Positions 28,050 through 38,400 of a stretch of DNA of 64,000 nt are shown here, piece after piece. Within the stretch, counting starts at the first letter, position 1. Every line of letters starts with the position of its first letter. The stretch is taken from positions 4,402,001-4,466,000 of the forward strand of contig NZ_CP036319.1 in NCBI RefSeq assembly GCF_007752935.1, given 5' to 3'. The position numbers were made by a program, and so were the translations under genes. This DNA is from Crateriforma conspicua. Lineage in GTDB: Bacteria > Planctomycetota > Planctomycetia > Pirellulales > Pirellulaceae. A model generated the notes under the pieces. That model was not told the origin of the DNA and made no database searches. It was given only the letters and a program-made list of their open reading frames with translations.

Positions 28050-28625
28050 ATGCTCCTTTCCAGCGAAGAAATCCTTCGGCGGCAAAATCACGATTTGACC
28101 ATCTCGCCGTTCAATCCCAGCCGGCTGAATCCCAACAGCTACGATCTCAGCCTGCACAACGAGCTGTTGATCTACGAAGAAATCGTCTTGGACGCCGCGG
28201 CGCCGAATCGATACCGGCGGATCGAAATCCCCGCCGAAGGCCTGATTTTGCAGCCGAATTTCTTGTACCTGGGACGCACCGTCGAATACACCGAGACCCA
28301 TCGCTTGGTGCCGATGGTGCGTGGCCGGGCGTCGCTAAGCCGTTTGGGTTTGTTCGTTTGTCCTGGCGGCAGCCTGGGACATTGTGGGTACTGTGGCACC
28401 TGGACGTTGGAACTGCATTGCGTTCAACCGGTCAAGATTTATCCGGGCATGCAAGTGTGTCAGATCCTGTACGCCGAACTTGCCGGCCACTGTGAAGACT
28501 ATTCCAGCGACAAACACCAAAACAGCCACGACATCCAACCCAGCCACCTGTACCGCGAATTGGGTTTTGATGACAGCGATGTTCAAATGGAATTGAACTT
28601 CGATTCAATCGTTGCCGACCGGTAG
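28050..28625 (+). CDS. dcd: dCTP deaminase family protein
   Basis: 191 residues, family length. The N-terminus SYDLSLHNELLI and the phosphate-binding motif GRASLSRLGL (92-101) match Dcd, and the catalytic glutamate is in TWTLELH (E121). Dcd deaminates dCTP to dUTP for dTTP synthesis; some members also hydrolyse to dUMP. The stretch before the glutamate reads CPGGSLGHCGYCG (104-116) instead of the common T-A-G-x-x-DPG-x-x-G. The ATG at 28050 begins the family N-terminus; the frame is open upstream to 27957. The next gene starts only 6 nt after the stop. Confidence 0.85.
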   Translation: MLLSSEEILRRQNHDLTISPFNPSRLNPNSYDLSLHNELLIYEEIVLDAAAPNRYRRIEIPAEGLILQPNFLYLGRTVEYTETHRLVPMVRGRASLSRLGLFVCPGGSLGHCGYCGTWTLELHCVQPVKIYPGMQVCQILYAELAGHCEDYSSDKHQNSHDIQPSHLYRELGFDDSDVQMELNFDSIVADR

Positions 28626-28631
28626 CCGCCG

Positions 28632-31600
28632 ATGGCTTCGATCCCCACGGGCTCGATGGACGAATTAAGTCTACATCCGACGACGTACCAAGCGATCACG
28701 TCGTTCGCCCGCCGCCGCACTTGGATGCTCGCGTGCCGCAGCCTGATCGCGGGCGTGGTCGCATTCCTGGCCGCCTCCGCTGCAGCGGCTTGTCTTGACC
28801 ATTTCGCACGCCCGTCGGACACGGTGCGATGGGCGGTCGCAATGCTGGTCGACGCGATCGCCGTCGTTGCCGCTTGGCGATTCGGGCTGCGTCAGATGTT
28901 TGATTCGTCGCCGCAGTCATTGGCCCGCCGCATGCAAGCCGGATCGTCGCGATTGCGCGACGACCTACTGTCGGCCGTCGAACTGGCCGATCCCCAAACG
29001 ACCAACGGCTCGGCTCGACTTCAAGACAGCCTGCAACGTCGCATCAGCCAGCGATTGTCGACGATGCCGGTGAAAGAATTGTTACCGATGGGCCTGCTGG
29101 GCCGCCCGCTGGCGATCGGCGTAACGACTGCGTTCCTGTTCGCGATCGCCTCGTTGATCCCGGACTTACAGGCAATGCGCCGGATCATTCGTGTCAGCGT
29201 TCCGGGCTTGGCCGTCCAGCGTGCTTCGCTGACCCAAATCGACATCATCGAACCGTCACCGCCGTCGCGATACGTCGCCGCCGGCAATCCGGTCGCCGTG
29301 TGGGTGGAACTGTCCGGCCGATCCGCCGACGACGCGACGTTGCAGTACCGATCAATCGTCGATGCGACGACCGGCGGTGAAGCCGACAACGCACCCAGCC
29401 GCTTCTTCTGGCCCTGGCAATCGCGACACGGACGGATCACTTCCGTGACGATGTCAGACCGATCATCGGCATCCACGGACAATCAAGCAGAACCGGTGAT
29501 CCAGAAGTCGGACGTCCAATCGGACCGCCGCAGCGCCAATGTGCCAGTGGGTTCCAATCCGGTGGAATATCGGATCATCGCAGGTGACGCGGTAACGCTG
29601 TGGCATCGACTGGATCCATTGCCACGTCCCCAACCGGTCGACTTTCAAATGCTTTACCGGTTCCCCGACTATGCAGACTTGCCAGACCGAACCGAACGGT
29701 CAGACACGGGCGACTTGGAAGGCTTGTCGGGAGCATCGGTCCAGTTGACCATCACATTCAATCAAGCGGTCGACGATGCGACGCTGCGGTTCACGGGCAA
29801 TCGCACGCTGGCGATGAACCAAATCGATGACGACGGATTTCTGTATCGCGTCAACGTGCCTCTGACGGTACCGGGCCGGTACCAAGTCACCGCCACCAGC
29901 CGACAATCAGGAGTCGGAAATGAGTTCGGTCCACAATATTCCGTGACTCCCGTTTCGGATCGTCGTCCAACGGTGCGATTTGACGGATCCGTGCCAGACG
30001 TACAAGTCGCCGCATTCGATGAGATCAGTGTGCTGGCCGGCCGGTTTGATGATGACTTGCCGATCGCCGACGCCTTTCAAGAGTTTCGCTTCAACGGCGG
30101 GGCATGGTTGCGTCGTGATCTTTTCCCCCCGTCGGATATCGCCCAGCGCACGCTGACGGCACGATCGGAATGGGATTTGGTCCAAGCCGCCCAACAAGCC
30201 GGCTTGGGCGACAACGTGCGTGACGGAGATACGATCGACGTCAAATGGGTCGTGGTCGATCGATTGGGCCAACGTGCGGAAACCGAGCTGATCCAGATCC
30301 TGCTTTCCGATGCAGGCATGCGGGCCAATCGCAACGACGAATTGGACGCTTTGTCGGACATCGTCGTCGCCACCATCACGCTGCTGAAAGACGCCGATCC
30401 GGTGGCCGAGCGCTGGATCACATGGTCAGTACCCTGGAAAGACCAACGCGCATTGTCCGACCCGGTGGCGTACCAACAGTTCCTGCAGGAATACCTGAGC
30501 GAATCGCAGACACTGGCCGACGATGCCGCCGCGGTCAGTCAGATGCTGGACGATTGGATGCAGACGACCGACCGTGTCGACCAGCTGGTTTTAGCGGAAC
30601 GTGTGAGCCGCCTGATTCAACAAGTCAGCGATGATCTGATTCATCATCCCACCGCGATGTCGGGTGCCATCACCCGGCAAGGCGATCAAGGTGATGCACC
30701 GGAGATCATGGCCGATGAATTTTTGGCGGTCCTACGTCGTTGGCATCAGAACCAAGGCAAGCGAGTCGAATCAACGCAGGCCGCGATTCAATCGGGAAGC
30801 CAACTGGCCTCCTTATGGCTGGAACAGCAGTTGTCGATCGCACGTCTGACCGACTTGACGACGTTGGCCAATTCATTGGACGCGATCGGGGCGGAATCGG
30901 ATCTATCACCGACACGTTGGCAACGGACGCTGGGCATCACCGCCGCACGGTTGGACACGATGGCGGCGATGTGGACGTCCCGCGCACCTTGGCTGTCGGA
31001 AAAATCGGCGGGCTGGCGAAATCAGTGGCGACAGTTTTGTGTCCAGTGGCAACAACGTCTGCGCGATGGAATCGATGACGAAGAACTGTTGCTGGTCGGG
31101 CCGGATCTGGTCGATCAACTGCGACAGCAAATCGGCCAACAGATCCGCAGCCGTACGATCGACAATCGAATCTTGTCGGACCTGGCGAAAGCCGAATCCG
31201 GTTTGGCCGCCCGGCAAGACTTGACGCCAACAATCCAAGCGTCCGCCGACTGGCAACTTTCCCATCACAGCACAGTCCCCTGGAATGCCCCGCTGGGACA
31301 GAACCTGAACAGGTCGCTGGAGGCTGCCGAACAGTGGCATCGTCGTCGCCAAGTATTCGATACCCGCTGGGCCGCGGATATGAATTTGGCCTCCCGCGCA
31401 GTGCACCACGTTTTGATCCAGGCATCGGACGGCCCCGATTCGCCCAGCCCCGATTCGGACATTTCACCGGCCCAGGCACTTCGCCAGATCGCTGATGATG
31501 TGGGACTGCTGCAGACCCGAGCAATGCTGGCTCAAGACGCCGGTTTGCTGCGTCAGGCAGCGGCCGATGAAATCTCCGGTGCCCCCGATCCCATCCGGCG

Positions 31601-34352
31601 CATCACCCACCCGCTGACAATGCGTCGCTATGCCTATGGCGTTCAAGCACAAGCTCGCGCATTGAAACGGTCACCAGCGGTTTCCGAATCGAAGGAAAAC
31701 CAAGCCGCGATCAAGTCCATCGACGGCACGCGTTACGGTGACGCCTTCCAAAGTGTTTCGCGTCCCATCGATTCTCGGCTTTATCGCGACGACGTCTTGG
31801 TATCGATGGCGCCGCAAATCGCTGGCCTGCTGCAGCCTCTAAACAGCGGCCTGGAACAACTGGAACCTGACTTTGCGGCTGCGCGGCAACGCTTGGCTCG
31901 GTGGGTCCTGCCGATCGATGAATTGGCCGATGCGGCACGTCGCCAAACGGAAAAGGCGGCCGCACTGGCATCACAGCAAGATTCGCCGCAGGCCGAATCG
32001 GCCACCGAATCCGAATCGGCCGGCGTGACCGACGCCGCGACGGAAGCCGCGTGGCAGGAAGCCCAACGTTTGACACGCGAAACGATCGAAGCCCTGATTG
32101 ATGCCGCCAATCAAGCGGACATCCTGGATCGACTGCAGCGTGACCGTGCAAGAGACATGGAAACGGCCGCGAGGCTGGTGCAATCGTCGTTGGAAAAAGC
32201 AAGTTCCGAATTCGAATCCGACAACGAATCGTTTCAAGCGGCTGCAGCGGAGCTTCAGCGTCGGCTGCAACAAACGTCGCAAATGGCACAGCTTCATCAA
32301 CAAGCCGTGGACGCCGAATCAGCAGTCGCGTCGGAATCCGAACTGTCACAGCAATTGCGAAACGAAGGCGAATCATTGCAAAACGGCCAGGAAATCGAAC
32401 AACGATTCCAACAGGCCGAACAGTTGGCCGACGTGGCCAAGGCAGACCCGCACGAATTGCTGCGGCGGCTGGAACAAGAGTTGAAAACCAACCCCGATAT
32501 GCGTTTGTCGCTGGTCGACATCGCCGTCCGAGCGGTCGAAGAAGCGGGACAATTGATGGACGCCTCGGTGTCGTCGGAATCCGCGTTGATTCAAGAGGTC
32601 GAGAAAGCGGATCCGGCTTTCCTGGAAGCCAAACGGCGATTGGCCGCGCAGATAGAATCGCTTAGTGATGCCGCAATCGACGTCGCCAAAGCCAATCTGG
32701 AATCAGCGGTCAAAGCGGCGACGATGGCCAAAGATGCCGCCGCTATCCGGATGACGCGAGAGACGGCCGAGCGACTTCAGGACCGTGCCCGATCTGCATT
32801 GTCGGTTTCCGCAGACGCATCGCTGGCACAACTGACCGACACGGCCAACGACTTGGCCAACGATCTGTTGAAGGTCAACGAACAACTGGAACAAGTCGCC
32901 GTCGTCGCCCAGGTGGCTTCGCGTAAAGACATTCATCGCAACATCGATCGTCGTCGCCGTGATCAACAACGCGGTCTGGAAATCGCTCGAACCGCCCGCG
33001 ACGAGACGCTTCGCCGAAGCAAAGAACGAGCCAAGTTCTGGGAACGTCAAACGCGTGAAGCCGGCACACGTTTGCAACAGGTCCAACGACTCGGTCGCCA
33101 AATGGACCGCAAGATGGAAAATGCGTCCCGAAACGTTGCATCACAGGTCGACATGGCCTCGCTTCGCCAGGAACGTCAACGTAATCGAGACGCCGAATCA
33201 CAAATACGATTGACCCTGGAACTGGCCGAAACGAAACAACGGGAATGGAATGAAACACAAGCGGCCATCGGCAAGCAGTCGCCCAAGCCGTCCGACGCGA
33301 TGAACCCCGCGGCATCGGTCACCGCCGACCTGGTGCTGTCTTCGGTGGATCGCTTGGAACAGATTGCCGTGGACCTTAATTCGTTCCGTCCTGACGCCCT
33401 GCAAAACACCAAGTTGTGGCTATCGGACGAAACCGCACAAAGCACCCTTCAGCGACGACAACAGGTCGCGACCACGGTCAATGAATCGGCGGAGCGTTTG
33501 CTTCGCGCCGGGCGTCACCGCAGTCGTCTGGACGAAGAAGCCTTGGCCGTCAAACTGTCGACCGCGGGACAGGCGGCGCGTCAGACTGGCCACGACGTCA
33601 CACCCGACCGTTCGTCGGAATCTGAAGATGATTCGAATTTTGGTCGCCGGATCGTTGAACGGCTATCCAATCATGCGACGATCATCGACCAACGGTCCGA
33701 TGAAATCACCGATCTGTTGGCTTCCATGCCCGTGACCCCACCACGGCCGCCGGCTTCCACACCCGAAGGAATCGACCGCCAAGCCCAGGGCAAGAAGCTG
33801 GCGCAAACGTTGGACGAACTGGACCGCGCGTTGCTGGGCGAATCGACCGCCGCCGCACCGTCGTCACCAACCGAAGATGGCACATCCTCGCAAGCCGACG
33901 CTTCGTCATCGCAGCAATCCCCAGCGGACGCACCGCCGTCAGGCGAAGCGTCCACCGCACTGGAAACATCCCCCACGCTGGCCGAAGCGATCCGGCGGCA
34001 ACAGCAACGCATGGCTCGTCAACGCCAAGACGCCGCCGATGGCCAAAACGCTCGTTCCGGTACCAACACCGGACAATCATCATCGGGTTCATCCAGCAGC
34101 GAAAACCTGAATGATGCTCCACCCTCGGATCCACAATCGGGGTTTGCTGATGGACGTGCCGTGGTGGGCCCCAGCGAAGTCGATGGCACCGACGCCGCGC
34201 GGCTGGGCAGTCGTTGGGGCGATCTGCGATCTCAGGAAAGCGATGAAGCGGCCGGCCCGGCCGACGCCAGCGTTCCGCCACAATACCGCAGCGATGTCGA
34301 AGCGTATTTCCGAGCCGTCGCAGCCCAGGCGACCGATTCAAAATCGCCTTGA
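28632..34352 (+). CDS. Giant DUF4175-like membrane-anchored coiled-coil protein
   Basis: 1906 residues. Membrane helices are near 32-54, 66-84 and 157-175. Extracytoplasmic beta-domains follow at about 200-560 (ending before LSDIVVATITLLKDADP), as in DUF4175-type proteins. The long remainder is rich in Gln, Glu, Ala and Arg with heptad-like helices (for example 1150-1620), then a low-complexity Ser/Ala/Pro region and a conserved-looking end PPQYRSDVEAYFRAVA. Related planctomycete proteins lie near BatA/aerotolerance-type operons; none of those genes is in view. It follows dcd by 6 nt. Starts at 28632 or 28656 are both possible. Function unknown. Confidence 0.8.
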   Translation: MASIPTGSMDELSLHPTTYQAITSFARRRTWMLACRSLIAGVVAFLAASAAAACLDHFARPSDTVRWAVAMLVDAIAVVAAWRFGLRQMFDSSPQSLARRMQAGSSRLRDDLLSAVELADPQTTNGSARLQDSLQRRISQRLSTMPVKELLPMGLLGRPLAIGVTTAFLFAIASLIPDLQAMRRIIRVSVPGLAVQRASLTQIDIIEPSPPSRYVAAGNPVAVWVELSGRSADDATLQYRSIVDATTGGEADNAPSRFFWPWQSRHGRITSVTMSDRSSASTDNQAEPVIQKSDVQSDRRSANVPVGSNPVEYRIIAGDAVTLWHRLDPLPRPQPVDFQMLYRFPDYADLPDRTERSDTGDLEGLSGASVQLTITFNQAVDDATLRFTGNRTLAMNQIDDDGFLYRVNVPLTVPGRYQVTATSRQSGVGNEFGPQYSVTPVSDRRPTVRFDGSVPDVQVAAFDEISVLAGRFDDDLPIADAFQEFRFNGGAWLRRDLFPPSDIAQRTLTARSEWDLVQAAQQAGLGDNVRDGDTIDVKWVVVDRLGQRAETELIQILLSDAGMRANRNDELDALSDIVVATITLLKDADPVAERWITWSVPWKDQRALSDPVAYQQFLQEYLSESQTLADDAAAVSQMLDDWMQTTDRVDQLVLAERVSRLIQQVSDDLIHHPTAMSGAITRQGDQGDAPEIMADEFLAVLRRWHQNQGKRVESTQAAIQSGSQLASLWLEQQLSIARLTDLTTLANSLDAIGAESDLSPTRWQRTLGITAARLDTMAAMWTSRAPWLSEKSAGWRNQWRQFCVQWQQRLRDGIDDEELLLVGPDLVDQLRQQIGQQIRSRTIDNRILSDLAKAESGLAARQDLTPTIQASADWQLSHHSTVPWNAPLGQNLNRSLEAAEQWHRRRQVFDTRWAADMNLASRAVHHVLIQASDGPDSPSPDSDISPAQALRQIADDVGLLQTRAMLAQDAGLLRQAAADEISGAPDPIRRITHPLTMRRYAYGVQAQARALKRSPAVSESKENQAAIKSIDGTRYGDAFQSVSRPIDSRLYRDDVLVSMAPQIAGLLQPLNSGLEQLEPDFAAARQRLARWVLPIDELADAARRQTEKAAALASQQDSPQAESATESESAGVTDAATEAAWQEAQRLTRETIEALIDAANQADILDRLQRDRARDMETAARLVQSSLEKASSEFESDNESFQAAAAELQRRLQQTSQMAQLHQQAVDAESAVASESELSQQLRNEGESLQNGQEIEQRFQQAEQLADVAKADPHELLRRLEQELKTNPDMRLSLVDIAVRAVEEAGQLMDASVSSESALIQEVEKADPAFLEAKRRLAAQIESLSDAAIDVAKANLESAVKAATMAKDAAAIRMTRETAERLQDRARSALSVSADASLAQLTDTANDLANDLLKVNEQLEQVAVVAQVASRKDIHRNIDRRRRDQQRGLEIARTARDETLRRSKERAKFWERQTREAGTRLQQVQRLGRQMDRKMENASRNVASQVDMASLRQERQRNRDAESQIRLTLELAETKQREWNETQAAIGKQSPKPSDAMNPAASVTADLVLSSVDRLEQIAVDLNSFRPDALQNTKLWLSDETAQSTLQRRQQVATTVNESAERLLRAGRHRSRLDEEALAVKLSTAGQAARQTGHDVTPDRSSESEDDSNFGRRIVERLSNHATIIDQRSDEITDLLASMPVTPPRPPASTPEGIDRQAQGKKLAQTLDELDRALLGESTAAAPSSPTEDGTSSQADASSSQQSPADAPPSGEASTALETSPTLAEAIRRQQQRMARQRQDAADGQNARSGTNTGQSSSGSSSSENLNDAPPSDPQSGFADGRAVVGPSEVDGTDAARLGSRWGDLRSQESDEAAGPADASVPPQYRSDVEAYFRAVAAQATDSKSP

Positions 34353-34364
34353 ACGAATCCCTCG

Positions 34365-35546
34365 GTGAATCGCCCAATGTCTTCATCCTTTTTCCGCAAT
34401 GAAACACGGCCGATGACCGTGCGGCAGCGCCACGTGACATTGCCGATGCGCCGCGACTTCATCGGATCCATGCTGGCCGGCGTGATCGCGATCGCTGGCG
34501 GGTCCCGAGTGTTGGCCCAAACGGACAACGATGCCGATTGGTCCGGACTGTACGTGCCCGATGAGGTCGACAATGCGGTATCCGAAGCCGTCGACTACCT
34601 GGTCAACCGGCAAGGCCAAGACGGTTCGATTGCCGATCGTCAAAACGAAGTTGCCATGACATCGTTGGCCATCATGGCCATGGCATCGGTGGGCGTTCAA
34701 CCCGATCGCCAAACCGACCGGGGCAAGGCGATGACGCGGGCTCTGGAATTCGTTTTGAAACCAGACAACCAGGACCCCAACGGATACTTCGGGCGTCGCG
34801 ACCGATCACAAATGTACGGTCATGGCATCATCACGCTGATGCTGACCGAGATGCTGGGGATGGGAATCGATGTCGACCAAAACGTTCGAATGCACAAAGC
34901 CCTGGAACAAGCGATCGGGCTGATCCTGCAGGCTCAAAAGGTCAAGAAACGCAGCAGCATGCAAGGCGGTTGGCGGTATGCACCGGATTCGACCGATTCC
35001 GATCTATCGGTTTCCATTTGGCAGTTGATGGCCCTGCGTTCGGCCAACAACGATGGCATGCATGTCCCCGGCGAAGCCATTGACCAAGCGGTCAGTTACC
35101 TGGTTCAATCGTCCACGGCCCAGCGTCTGCCCAACGGCAGGATCAGCGATGCCGCGGCAGGGTTCAGCTACATGCCGGGGTCCCGCAGTGGCACCTTTGC
35201 AATGACCGCCGCCGGCTTGCTGGCGATGCAAGTCTGCGGTCGCTACGAATCACCGGTCGTCACCGCGGCCGCCAAATGGTTGTTGGAACATCCGCCGCGA
35301 ACCAACGAACGCTTCTTTTTTTACGGCATCTACTACTATGCCCAAGCGATGTACCAGGTGGGTGATACCTACGCCGACACAGCCCGTCGTCTGACATCCG
35401 CCATTCTTTTGAAAGACCAACGCGGCGATGGATCGTGGCACGGCTATCGCAGCGAAGAACGAAACATCGGCCCCATTTACACCACCGCGTTGGCAGTGCT
35501 TAGTCTTAGCGTTCGCTATCACTACTTGCCGATCTATCAACGCTGA
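34365..35546 (+). CDS. Prenyltransferase/squalene-cyclase-fold repeat protein, Tat-exported
   Basis: Up to 393 residues from a GTG at 34365; ATGs at 34377, 34413 and 34446 are in frame, and the one at 34446 puts the twin arginine of MRRDFIGSMLAGVIAIAGG at the usual distance from the N-terminus. The mature part is an alpha/alpha toroid with cyclase-type repeats: AVDYLVNRQGQDGSIAD, MQGGWRYAPDSTDSDLSVSIW and LLKDQRGDGSWHG. The acidic DxDD cyclase motif is not seen, so a binding role is as likely as catalysis. It follows the giant coiled-coil gene by 12 nt, so the two are probably expressed together. Confidence 0.85.
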   Translation: MNRPMSSSFFRNETRPMTVRQRHVTLPMRRDFIGSMLAGVIAIAGGSRVLAQTDNDADWSGLYVPDEVDNAVSEAVDYLVNRQGQDGSIADRQNEVAMTSLAIMAMASVGVQPDRQTDRGKAMTRALEFVLKPDNQDPNGYFGRRDRSQMYGHGIITLMLTEMLGMGIDVDQNVRMHKALEQAIGLILQAQKVKKRSSMQGGWRYAPDSTDSDLSVSIWQLMALRSANNDGMHVPGEAIDQAVSYLVQSSTAQRLPNGRISDAAAGFSYMPGSRSGTFAMTAAGLLAMQVCGRYESPVVTAAAKWLLEHPPRTNERFFFYGIYYYAQAMYQVGDTYADTARRLTSAILLKDQRGDGSWHGYRSEERNIGPIYTTALAVLSLSVRYHYLPIYQR

Positions 35547-37693
35547 TCGTCGGTTGCATCGATCACCGGCGGACCAACATCACCCCTCGGTCCCGCCGTG
35601 GAAACGTCCCACGGCCTGAAGCCAAGTTTCAGCGCCGGCGACGTTGGCGACATCGTAAAGTCACCGTTCTTTGGGTCAGCGAATCCGGGATCGGCAAACG
35701 CACCGTTGCGGTCCTTGCCCCGTTGTTGCCACTGGGCCAGTGAACCGCCGTCCCACAAAGCGTCGTTCGCGGTGGCATTCGGATTGAAGTACAAGTTCCA
35801 GTCAAACACGGACGTTTCGGTGCGTTGTGCGGTTCCCGAACTGTTCTTCGGATGCAGATAGAACGAATACTCCTGATCGCTCCAGTTCTTGCTAAACAGT
35901 TTGCCTTCGGTCCAGTAAACGATGTTGTTTTCAAAATAGACGCTGACGTGCGGTTCCACGCGACTGCGGCTCAACTGTTCCAATTCCCCGAGCGCAAAGA
36001 TGTTGTTGCGAACGGTGACTTCCTTTGCAAAGTGGATGTTGAACGCAGAAAACTTGGTGTCGTGCACCAAGTTGTTCTCCACCAAAATGTGCGTCGATCC
36101 TTCATCATGATAGATGCCCCATCCGCCGTAACCGTTGGCATCGATGTCGTGAATGTGGTTGCCACGTAAAACCGTGCCCGGTGAAACGCCCAAGGTGTAA
36201 ATCCCACCCAGATCACTTAGCATTCCGCCGATATCGTGGATGTGGTTGTCTTCGATCTGGTTGTCGCGACTGATGCTGCGGCCATATCCCCACGTCCACC
36301 CGACGGAAACGCCGGTGTATTCACCACCGCTGATTTCGTTGTGCGCGACACGGTTCCCCGAGGTGTCGGTCAGCAAGATGCCCACGGCGGACGGAAAATC
36401 GATTCCGTAACCCACCAAACGATTGTCCGACACGACGTTATTCTCGGTCCGATACCACGGCGGTGCCTTTTCATCACCGCCACCGATCCGAATCCCTCCG
36501 GCGGACAAGTCCGAAAAATCGCAATGGGTCACTTGGTTCCCAACGCAACCGTCTTTGATATCGATCGCAAAGGTGCCCAAGTCATGGAAACGACAATGGT
36601 CCAGGACGCAATCATGTGCGGCGTTGAATTCCACCGCGGCGGGAATACTGGCGGATCCCTGCTGATCATTGGAATTGCCGGGCGGAAAATCGAAACAGCA
36701 ATACCGAAACGTCAAACCTTCGAGCCGAATGTGTTCGGCAAATCTTTGCGATTGAACATCGCCGTCGATCACCACCATCTGTGACGCTAGCGGTGCGACC
36801 ACATTCGCTTTGGTCATGTCCTCATCAGCGTGTGGATAGTAGTACAGACGCTGTTGAGTTGAATCCAAATACCATTCGCCCGGTTGGTCCAACGCTTCGA
36901 ACACGTTCTCAACGACGTAGCGGGCCCCTTCTTCGCTGAAATCATTCGTGAAGACTTTACCGGCACGATGGGCGAAGGTCACCGTGTTCGTCTGGTCATC
37001 AATGGTCGCGATCGGCAAGTGCGAATCGGTCCAAAAGTGATACACGATGACTTCGACGTCTTGAAGATTCTTCCAGTCGGATCGCAAGTCGCCGGGGTGG
37101 AACTGAAAGGTCTTGCAGTCGGTGTGATAGTGAACTGATTTTGGCGTGCCTTCGGGACAGGCGGCCACACGATAAAAGCCCTCGTCAGGCGTCCGCGCGC
37201 GGTACCTTCGCTGGCCGTTGACGTACAGTTGGCGAAATCGCCATGGCGAACCATCGGCGCGTTTGGGCAAATCGACCACCCAGCGTTTGTCATCGTGGCG
37301 TCGCCAGGATTGTCCCGCCTGGGATCCGATTGGAACCCCGCCGCTGATCACCGGTTGTTCGCCAGGCATCGCCGCGAATCGAACGGGGTGATCCAGGGCG
37401 CCACTGTGTTCAGCCCCCAGTCGGATCGGCGAATCAATGCGATGGATTCCTCCGCCAATCCAAACGGTCACCCCCTGACGTTGACGCTGCAGCGTGGGCA
37501 TCGCCGCGATCGAATCACAGGCCTGCTGGATTGTTCGAAAAGGTGCTTCGGCTGAACCATCGCCACCCGATGCCGCGTCGGCACGAACGTGGAACTCCGC
37601 GGCGGCGCAATGAACACCAATCAACAAACAACTTAGGATCACCATCGAAGCGATTCGTCCAAAAACGAATCGTGCGTCGAGTTGTGCAAGCAT
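35537..37693 (-). CDS. Secreted right-handed parallel beta-helix protein
   Basis: 718 residues from the ATG at 37691-37693. The signal peptide MVILSCLLIGVHCAAAEFHV ends near residue 36. A pectin-lyase-like fold follows: a DUF1565-like start (RADAASGGDGSAEAPFRTIQQA), then many NosD/PbH1 turns such as CRFHDLGTFAIDIKDGCVGN, NRVAHNEISGGEYTGVSVG and ILVENNLVHDTKFSAFNIH. It is probably an extracellular polysaccharide lyase or glycoside hydrolase. The frame is open upstream to 37903, but that sequence is not signal-like. Its stop overlaps the convergent cyclase-fold gene by 10 bp. Confidence 0.85.
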   Translation of the reverse strand: MLAQLDARFVFGRIASMVILSCLLIGVHCAAAEFHVRADAASGGDGSAEAPFRTIQQACDSIAAMPTLQRQRQGVTVWIGGGIHRIDSPIRLGAEHSGALDHPVRFAAMPGEQPVISGGVPIGSQAGQSWRRHDDKRWVVDLPKRADGSPWRFRQLYVNGQRRYRARTPDEGFYRVAACPEGTPKSVHYHTDCKTFQFHPGDLRSDWKNLQDVEVIVYHFWTDSHLPIATIDDQTNTVTFAHRAGKVFTNDFSEEGARYVVENVFEALDQPGEWYLDSTQQRLYYYPHADEDMTKANVVAPLASQMVVIDGDVQSQRFAEHIRLEGLTFRYCCFDFPPGNSNDQQGSASIPAAVEFNAAHDCVLDHCRFHDLGTFAIDIKDGCVGNQVTHCDFSDLSAGGIRIGGGDEKAPPWYRTENNVVSDNRLVGYGIDFPSAVGILLTDTSGNRVAHNEISGGEYTGVSVGWTWGYGRSISRDNQIEDNHIHDIGGMLSDLGGIYTLGVSPGTVLRGNHIHDIDANGYGGWGIYHDEGSTHILVENNLVHDTKFSAFNIHFAKEVTVRNNIFALGELEQLSRSRVEPHVSVYFENNIVYWTEGKLFSKNWSDQEYSFYLHPKNSSGTAQRTETSVFDWNLYFNPNATANDALWDGGSLAQWQQRGKDRNGAFADPGFADPKNGDFTMSPTSPALKLGFRPWDVSTAGPRGDVGPPVIDATDDQR

Positions 37694-38031
37694 GGATCTA
37701 GCGGTGGGCGGGGTGGGGCGGGACGCCTTTTCAGGCGGCAACCAGCCGATCATCGCATCACACCACCATCGATGGCATTGATTGTGAATGTCGGCTGCCT
37801 GTGATAGGCCGATACAAGGTCGGTGTATCGGCGGTTTCCCACTGTGCGCCTTCGCCTGCGGCCATGCAATCGATGGACGGCCGCGCCGCGTAGAATGCGA
37901 CAAAAGAGATCATCGCAGTTGATGGCGAATTGCCAGGACGGCTTGTCCCGGCGGAAGCGTCGAACCGGCCGGCGGGCCGTCGGGTTCGACGCGTCAAAAG
38001 CATCCGGCTGCCAAACCAGAATGCCGGCGAC
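37694..38031. other. Intergenic region, 338 bp
   Basis: This lies upstream of the beta-helix gene and downstream of the small gene on the same strand. The frame of the beta-helix gene stays open through its first two-thirds, but there is no ribosome binding site or family similarity. No repeat or hairpin was noticed. Confidence 0.35.
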
Positions 38032-38232
38032 TTAGGCGGCCCGCCGCGTGACTTCAGCGTCGTGCAGGGCAACGATCGATGCGTCCAGGCTGCCGGTGTG
38101 TTGGACCAGTTCGCGAATGGACGTCGCCAAACGTTCAGTCGGCTCGAATCCCATATCCGTCAACAATTCTTGCAATTCATCCACGGACATGGCCAGGACA
38201 AGTTCTTCAGGCGTGGAAGCCGACTCGGACAT
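38032..38232 (-). CDS. Small acidic helical protein of unknown function
   Basis: 66 residues from the ATG at 38230-38232. It is acidic and helical (STPEELVLAMSVDELQELLTDMGFEPTERLATSIRELVQ), with no membrane segment. The frame is open upstream to 38349, but the proposed start has the best composition. It lies 168 nt downstream of the response regulator gene on the same strand. No family is recognised. Confidence 0.5.
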   Translation of the reverse strand: MSESASTPEELVLAMSVDELQELLTDMGFEPTERLATSIRELVQHTGSLDASIVALHDAEVTRRAA

Positions 38233-38400
38233 TTCGATTCTCGTTGACTCGTGGCGACGGAGGACTCGTCGGCCGATTTGGGATCGGCCGACTGTGACAT
38301 CCATCGATCCAAAACGAGTGTGAACTTGAAACGAATATCCGGGTTCCACCGGGACGGCGGGACACAGCCAACGCTGCCCAAGCGGTTTCCCGAAACCTGG

